DNA of 64,000 nucleotides from Phyto melanocephala (lineage: Eukaryota; Arthropoda; Insecta; Diptera; Rhinophoridae), in contig OW799234.1 in the NCBI GenBank assembly GCA_941918925.1, positions 95,769,978 to 95,833,977 of the forward strand, in the 5' to 3' direction. This document shows positions 57,143 to 64,000 of the stretch, one piece after another. A model generated the notes under the pieces. That model was not told where the DNA came from, did not search any database, and worked only from the letters and a program-made list of their open reading frames with translations. The position numbers and the translations under genes are program-made. How positions within the stretch are numbered: the stretch's first letter is position 1; the number at the start of each line of letters is the position of its first letter.

Positions 57143-57418
57143 ATGTTAAAATTTTTCAAAAAAGGCAAAACAAATAAAAATACAATAAAACAAAAAGAAA
57201 GTGAATGTAAGAAATACAAATTGACCAAGATAAAATAAATTATATTAAATCTTGCAGTAACACCGCTTAAATCGACCAAAAATCTGAAAACAAGACATAA
57301 ACATAGAAAATCTTATCACAAACTTAATGAAGATGACGAAAGAATTTCACAAACACCGGAAAGCCCAGAAGAGTCACCAATTACAATCAAGCAAAAACTA
57401 TGCCCTGAAAATCAACAA
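57143..57418 (+). CDS. Candidate gene start: two short exons, continues beyond window
   Basis: Exon 1 is 57143-57206 (AAAAAC ATG; MLKFFKKGKTNKNTIKQKE) with donor T|GTAAGA. The intron 57207-57257 is 51 bp, with acceptor TCTTGCAG. Exon 2 is 57258-57418 with donor CAA|GTAAGT. The phases fit exactly (64 + 161 = 225 nt, 75 codons), with no stop. Exon 2 encodes a basic stretch (KNLKTRHKHRKSYHKL) and then a Pro/Ser/Glu segment (ISQTPESPEESPITIKQK), unlike the low-complexity translations around it. A short basic N-terminus such as MLKFFKKGK is typical of cytoplasmic or membrane-associated scaffolds, but I do not recognise the protein. No further exon was found up to base 64000, implying an intron over 6.5 kb. 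Confidence 0.5.
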
Positions 57419-58279
57419 GTAAGTCTTAAATTACATTTGCAAACATACCGAATTTCGGAAGCAAATATTAAAAATAAAACTCAATCATTTATTAATGTTT
57501 TGTAGTAAAAGTCTATTTTATTAATGCAAGATCAATGTCAAAGAAATTGATTATGTGCATGCATTTCCAGAACTAAATGCTTACATACGTTTATTTCAAT
57601 GATAAAATACAATTCATGTGAAGCGGAAATTAGGAAATTAATTAAGAAAACACATTTTTTTCTGCTTTGTTCTTGTTCTTTAAGATTGCATGTGTTTTTC
57701 TACAACACATTTTTAGTTAATCAGTTGATTGAGCAACTCAAATGTATTCAACTGTAATTGTTGCAATTTAAATGTTTGACACATTCCAATTGAAATGGAA
57801 ATCACTCTCCTCTTTGTTATTTAATCACTCACAATCTTTAATAGTTTTTATTAATTTTAATACTCTTTGTAGTGGCGCTACGGCTCTTTTTTTTAATAAA
57901 GGCAATAACAATAAGAAGGTTTTAAAATAAAAGGAAACCAAAAACAAACATGCTTAAGCTGCTTCGATATAATTTTATAAATTAATTTTATAAATAAATC
58001 GATCGCGATTTATTAAAAAGTTTCGTTGTGCCAAGTAATCCGAAAAGTCTTAAAAAAGTAATGATATTAGCCACTTCTTTTTTCCACAATATTTGAGAAG
58101 TAGACGTATTAAAGTAATTTCTGCCAATGAATTCAACTTAGATAATGCAATATAGAGTCCCTTATTCTATCAAAATCATCATTGTTTGTAGAGAAATTAT
58201 ATGAGTTTAAGAAGAATCGTTATATGGCAGGTGGGCGTTAATTTTCCTTTATTGCAATAATATTAACCAAAAGCCTATA

Positions 58280-58900
58280 CTTGCAAAATTTCAAATTTCT
58301 GTTGGATATGCTTGCCTCTTCACAAAATCTATCCATCTCGATCGGTTCATGTTTTTGACTTAATTTTTCTTCGCCATGTATGAGCTGGATGATTTCTTAT
58401 TTATTCTCATCACTTTAGTTTTATCAATATTAATCTTAGGACCAGCGTTCTAAGCCAGCTCCTTAAGACCTTGTTCATATCGGAGTATCGATAAGCAAAA
58501 GGAACATGCATACTCAAGATTATTTAACCGTTTTAGAAATCCCCCTATTACCCGACATAGAATGACTCATGACAATACCCAACACAATGTTAAATAAAAG
58601 AGGCGACATCAAGAACCTTGCTTTTGTGCAGAATTCGACAACTTGCACCAACATACTTGCTTTAAATGATTAAAAATACTTTTTGTGGGACAACTTTACA
58701 TTAAAGGGCCTTTCAAACGATATTCTAATTGAGAGAATCGTATGCATTTACCAAGTCAATGAATATTAGATATAGATGAGACCGCTATTCGGTCGACTGT
58801 TTCACTATTATTCTAAGTGTATTGCCATTATCAATATAAGATTTGTTTGGACAAAAGTCAGCTCGTTGCCTTCTGAGTATTATCTAGATGCTGCTTTATT
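58280..58900 (-). pseudogene. Decayed LINE reverse transcriptase fragment
   Basis: Minus-strand pieces read SPLLFNIVLGIVMSHSM (the region before the catalytic YADD), then, shifted, HRYSDM...LKELA and AGLKINIDKTKVMRINKK, a highly characteristic stretch following the active site in a common insect LINE group. Multiple frameshifts and stops are present. Unrelated in detail to the 22-kb LINE. Confidence 0.6.
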
Positions 58901-60732
58901 CAGTAAAAAAAATTTCCTTATAGATTTTTGGAAATTTTCTTGCGCTACATAGATTTTTTTTCTGAGGAGATTGTTGCTCCAAATATTATTACTAATTGTG
59001 TATATTGCATGTGACAGCCATTTGCAAAGTGAAATTTTTTATTAATGATTTTTTATAAATAGAGATCTAATATTACGGTCATGTACAAATAAAAAAAATT
59101 TGGCTAAACGATCATGTCTTTCTTGCATATACTAAAGCATTAAGAAGCATCTTTTATGTTTAGTACGAAATCCTTGAAATCAAAATTATTGATATCTTTT
59201 GTTCATCCCCAGTGTAGGTCCAGCAAAGACTATTGCTTCGCCAATTTGTAACAAAATGTCAATCCACCAAATTTTTTATATCCGCCACCAAAAAAATGGT
59301 GGGGTATATTCATTTTGTCATTCCGTTTGTAACACATCGAAATATCCATTTTAGACCTCCTAAAGTATATATATATTCTGAATCGGGGTTTCATTTTATG
59401 ACGATCTAGCTGTGTCTGTTGAAAGCACGATAGAGGTTTGACCGAAAAGGCTAGGGGGCTCAAATTTTGCCAGAATATTTCTTATACGCATTAACGTAGA
59501 GTCATGAAACTTCGAATATATATTTCCTGAGTAAAAAAAATATCTTTCTCCGAAAATTGCTTAAATCTATGCATTATGAAAGGAGTTATAGATCAAAATG
59601 TATGAAAATTTATACCGCGCAGTTTATTCAAAATTAAAATGAAATAAAACTGGCAAAATTAGATGTATAATTCTGAAATTTTGCAACCATTGCTTTGAGT
59701 GAATTAATGAATGAATGAATGAGTGAAATGTGCGCAAGACTACCTTGTAAATATTTCTAATAATTAGCGCAGCTTAGAAAAATTTTAACATTAAAGTTCA
59801 ATATTAAGAAAAAAATTTTTTTTTTGCTATTCTGATAAACAAATAACAAATATCCTTGATTTTTAGTCTTGAAAAAAATAGTTACTTTTGGCATTTCGAT
59901 AATTTGGGGACAAAAATTTTAAAACAAAATTACGATAAATCGTTAAATCTGGCATCCGTGATCATGACTAATATAATAAAAAATTTTTCTTGTTTTTATT
60001 ATTCGTTTCTCTCTAAAATTCTGTTTATTTATGTTTTTTATAAGTTATAAGAAAAGCTTTAAATTAAGCTTTATAATATTTGCAACGTCTGAGTTGCCAG
60101 ATTTATAATATTCCCAAATTAAAAAAATAAATACAAGACAGATAAAAACCATAAAAAAAACTATTTAAACAAATATGATTGAAATAATTACGATGTTTAT
60201 ATAAAGTATACATAATTCTATGTACATTTGGGTGGCGTATATTTTCAAGTAAAAATTTCAAAATTACTTTTGGAATCTAAGCCCCCAAACTTTTTTAACT
60301 AGTATGCATAAAAAGTTTGATGATAAAATTCTAATTGGAAGGCAGAGCTTAAACAAATGTTACATTCATAAAGAAGTTAAAGTAAAATATGTCTCGGGCA
60401 CAGGCTAGTTTTAATTAACGTTGCTGAATAGTAGAAAAATAATTAATTTTTCAGTGTAAAATAAATAATAAAGGGTGTCCAAATTTATTATCGTATTATC
60501 GTTTTTTTCTGGTGAAAAATTGATATGTTATGGTATGATATGGTCAACAATATGGGGATTTTTGAAATAGAAAGAGTACAAAAATAATCTCACAGCAGAT
60601 CAAGAGTTGTAAAACAACATTATCAAGCAGATATCAATCACTAACAAAAGTTTATTTAAAAATGTGATTGAGAATTTTGGCAAAAGATTGGAGCAATCCG
60701 CATTTGTAGCCGTAGGAGCTTTAAATCAATGC

Positions 60733-60960
60733 CTAATTTATATAAGGACTAAAAAAGTTCACAGAGCCTTCTAGCTGTGATTTTTTTGAAACTTTGAAAT
60801 CGAATTTGTTATTTAATACGGAAATTTTTCTGTCATATATTAGCTTCGCCATCCAACGAGCATGGTATACTAAACTAAGAGCTCTCCAATGAATTTTATC
60901 TGGAGTACGACCCAAAGAAAGCAATGACAGATCTTTAGTTCTTTCTTTCTAAGGAAACTA
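60733..60960 (-). pseudogene. Unidentified transposon protein remnant
   Basis: The minus-strand frame has LGRTPDKIHWRALSLVYHAR and WMAKLIYDRKISV, and an adjacent frame upstream has EVAAVREFLKLTAVNDLLVS. Such conserved-looking blocks with an intervening frameshift suggest a decayed TE protein, but I cannot name the family. Confidence 0.35.
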
Positions 60961-61159
60961 ACAAATCATTTACTGCAGTAAGTTTTAAAAGTTCTCTGAC
61001 TGCTGCTACTTCTAATGGTTTATTATTTTCTTTACGTATAGATGCCCATCATTTTTTTATATTATTAATTAGGAAATATCATAAAAGCAAATCACACTTA
61101 GGCATAAATATTTAATAAATATTTTTCAAATAAACGGTTAATTTTTAATTTTTGGAAAA

Positions 61160-62165
61160 ATACCGAAGCAGTTGTATTTTGGTGCTTATAGTTCAGTTAA
61201 TTTCATACCGATTTCTTATATGTATTTTCTCAGTAATACTTTTTGAGGCTACGATTTGTATTTGATGACTTTCACGTAATCAAAAAAAAATTTGGTACCT
61301 TAGAAACTTGATATTTAGAAAAATATACTTATTTGTTTATATATTTGGGTGATTCACAAGGTGTCTTATCATGTCATATTGTCATATTGTTCTAAAATTT
61401 TACAATGGTTTAAAAATTTTGTTGTTGGCTTTCAAACAAAAAGTGTCTTATAATAATAGAACTTTGTACGCTATGTTTACTGTGCTGTCATATTTAATAA
61501 GCAGAGACCTGTGCTAAACGGCTAAGTCGGCTAAGCCAAGCCGCAATAGTTTTTGTAAGCCGTCGCCGTTCATTGTAAAATTTTATCGAGCCGACATCCA
61601 AATTTAAGCGCAGTTGCTAATTTTTGATAACAAATCACTGGCGGCGTCAAAAAAGATCGGCTAATGACTCTACTGTTTTGTTTATCAAACAAAATTTAAT
61701 TTATTTGTGATTTATTTACTTGAGTCTACCATTACAATATCTGAAATGTACTATTCGCACAAACTGGCCATTATTTGTTTTTTTTTTTCACTTGTTTTTG
61801 GCATTATGAAAGAAAATATTTATTTTTACGATTGTTTTACATCAGCTTATTTAAATTCAAAATAGCACACTTAATTATGAGGGGTTGTTCACAATAGTCT
61901 TAATTTTTCATGCTATTATTATAGGACATATGATATTATGACCCTACTGTGAATCCCCCAATTATATATTTTTTAAAACATTTTTGCCTTAACTTTGTTA
62001 GTGAAAATTAATTTTAACCAAAACAAGGACAGACAGACAGATATTACACATTCGACTCCCCTGTTCATAAGCTTTTAGAAAATATATACCTTATGGGGTC
62101 AGAAGGAAATATTGTAGAACGGAATGAAAAAGTCCTTGTCACCACAGGTAGAGGGTATAACAACT
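61160..62165 (-). repeat. Old TATACCC-family copy split by a TIR element
   Basis: The left block GGTGCTTATAGTTCAGTTAA and the right block (GGACAGACAGACAGATATTA, AAAATATATACCTTATGGGG, GTAGAGGGTATAACAAC) match the family. The insertion at about 61346-61960 separates them. Confidence 0.55.
61346..61960. mobile_element. TIR element with GGGTGATTCACA ends
   Basis: The left end TGGGTGATTCACAAGGTGTC and the right end, inverted, TGGGGGATTCACAGTAGGGT are imperfect TIRs, continuing into ATCATGTCATAT / ATAATATCATATG. ATT occurs on both sides. The interior at about 61510-61650 is unusually G+C-rich (GGCTAAGTCGGCTAAGCC). A fragment similar to the left end occurs near 62496 (ATTCACAAGGCATTCTATCA). Confidence 0.5.
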
Positions 62166-64000
62166 TTTTCCCTTAAAAACTGTGTGAGTTAATCCCCTAT
62201 ACTGGCAGCCCTAGTGGCTTTAAGATTCCCTATATACAATGATATTACGTACTAGAATACGTATAAGAGATTATAAAGCGGGGTGCAATAAATTGCCATG
62301 AACTAAACTTTGAAATTGGGTTGAACAAACTGTTAAATGGCGTGTTTATATTTTTAGCTGATTAATTCTTTTTTTTATTAGAATAACTTTTGAAAGCATA
62401 GGTATAATAGTTTAAATTGTGTAAACATTTTCTTTGAATTTGTAACATAAGATATTACTTATTTTGTTGTAGTTAGGGACTTGTGTTATATGATAAATTC
62501 ACAAGGCATTCTATCATATCGCATAGACATATTATAAATGTTTAAACATTTTACAATCAATAATGCAATAGATTTAATACATTTTTAAAATTTTAAAATG
62601 ATAACAATTTTACATTATAGCCTGACACACACTACAAAAACAACCAAATCAACTTTGTTGTCACAAACTAACCCACCCAATCTACACTCGTATTATTATA
62701 TTTGATATTATTAAAATTACACGCTTTAACATACAATTGTTATCGTGAAGTAAATTACAATGGTTAGTTGAAAATTTATATTAGTTTATAACAACATTAT
62801 AATTTTTCTCACTTATATTTGAGATGCATGCAATGTCATATAAAGGGTTCTTCAATTATTTAGGGAGAAAATTTAGAGAAAAAAAAAAGAAATAAAACAA
62901 GCTGAGTGAGGTATTAAGAAAATCATCTTTTGTTATTCAGGAATCATGAATAAATTATGTATGGAGTATGATATCTTTTAAACGATAGGTTATATTGAAT
63001 TTTTGGTCATCGGTCAACTACAGCATTCTGGCATAGATCTGCGTTTATGTAAAAAAATTATAAAAAAAAGCCTAATGTGTGATATGATTTTGGTAACCGA
63101 GCCATGCTTGCACTCGAACAAGTATTTTAGTATTAAATATTTGTTATATGTACGTGCTGTTCAGTCGTATCATTTGAAATGTTGATTTGACATCAGTAAC
63201 TAAATAATAAACGCTAAAATAACATGACCAATGTCAACATCAACCCACTTGTATTAAAAAACCCTTTTTAATAAAAATTAAATACTGTTAAAAATATGCA
63301 TTAACAAATTGAGTTTAATTTTGAACGTTTAGCGCTATTATAAAATAACAACAACAAAAAATAGTATTTTTTATAAATCATTAATATCTATACAAATAAA
63401 ATTTAATATTTATTCTCCCATCACGTTCTCTCACAGTTTTGATTATCATTATAAAGAGTTGCATATTAATCTTATTCTAATGCGCTGATTATTCTCACAA
63501 TAATACAAGCCTTGTATCAGGGATGGAGAATTCCATTTTTGTTCTTTACAGAAAATTTAAAGATGAATTCACCAATTTGTTTCGAAAGTGAATCTACCTT
63601 AATGTTTTACTGTTAAATTAAAAAATCTTATGATAATAATACTATTACGTTTATACCTTTTATTAACGTTGGTTAATATCCTTTAAATAAACCGGGATTC
63701 CTTTAATTAAAAAGTAATAATCAGTGGTATTGCAATTCATGTTATAAAAGTTTTAAGTACTTAAGCACACTTAAATATTGTAATGGTTTCACTTATGTAT
63801 GTCTTATGTAAAACTGACAAATACTTGCTGTATGTGCTGTACATTTATAGCGTGATACCTGATCGAGAATTTTTCAAACAATGTAAATTCTAGAACAGCT
63901 ATGTCAACTAATTATAACCAAAAGTCGCTTTACATTAACTCAAAACGCACTAGAAAGTTTTAAAACTTTATTTTGCTTTTGAAAACCTATTATTTTTTAA

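Larger units (their letters stand above)
57419..64000. other. Probable long intron with repeat remains
   Basis: Contains a decayed LINE (about 58280-58900), a TATACCC-type fragment at about 59285-59460, an unidentified TE protein remnant (about 60733-60960), and a TATACCC-family copy at 61160-62165 interrupted by a TIR element. 62200-64000 is A/T-rich without a supported feature. Confidence 0.45.

Overview
The window looks like genomic DNA of a higher (calyptrate, probably blow-fly-like) dipteran. It is strongly A+T-rich, has small introns of 50-70 bp with insect splice sites next to multi-kb introns, and is crowded with fly-type mobile elements (mariner, PIF/Harbinger-like MITEs, a CR1/Jockey-type LINE, and an interspersed repeat that opens and closes with TATACCC/GGGTATA). 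The organism is inferred from this character, not from a database match.

Layout. (1) 48-14394, plus strand: the 3' part (16 exons, about 1809 codons) of an ABCA-type full ABC transporter whose N-terminus lies left of the window. All predicted exon phases agree. (2) 9343-11517, minus strand: a complete two-exon gene (350 aa), probably a DUF4729 relative, nested in an ABCA intron. (3) 19635-29328, minus strand: a proton-coupled oligopeptide transporter (SLC15/POT, yin/opt1-like) with five shared exons and two alternative 3' coding modules. Both modules start with nearly the same splice acceptor and both carry their own extracellular domain plus the last membrane segments. The start codon was not found. 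A nearly intact LINE (about 22205-25848) sits in the intron before the distal module. (4) 29.4-57.1 kb: no convincing host gene. It is a mosaic of nested repeats: at least four long copies and many fragments of the TATACCC family, two TTA/TAA-flanked Harbinger-like elements, three elements ending in CCCAGC/GCTGGG, a family rich in ACCGG/CCGGT motifs, a tandem-repeat element at 47.7-48.6 kb, and two mariner lineages disrupted by later insertions. (5) 57143-57418, plus strand: two short exons with matching phase and good splice sites that look like the start of a gene continuing beyond the window. (6) 57.4-64 kb: probable intron with decayed LINE and TIR-element remains.

The two transporters are both membrane proteins, but nothing in the sequence links their functions. 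The most interesting points are: the two interchangeable C-terminal halves of the peptide transporter; a canonical A AAA AAC slippery heptamer, in the correct frame, joining the two LINE ORFs; an empty-site/filled-site comparison that defines the target duplication of a CCCAGC-ended element; a tRNA-like relic in the TATACCC repeat that is inverted in one copy; and the unannotated gene start at 57.1 kb.
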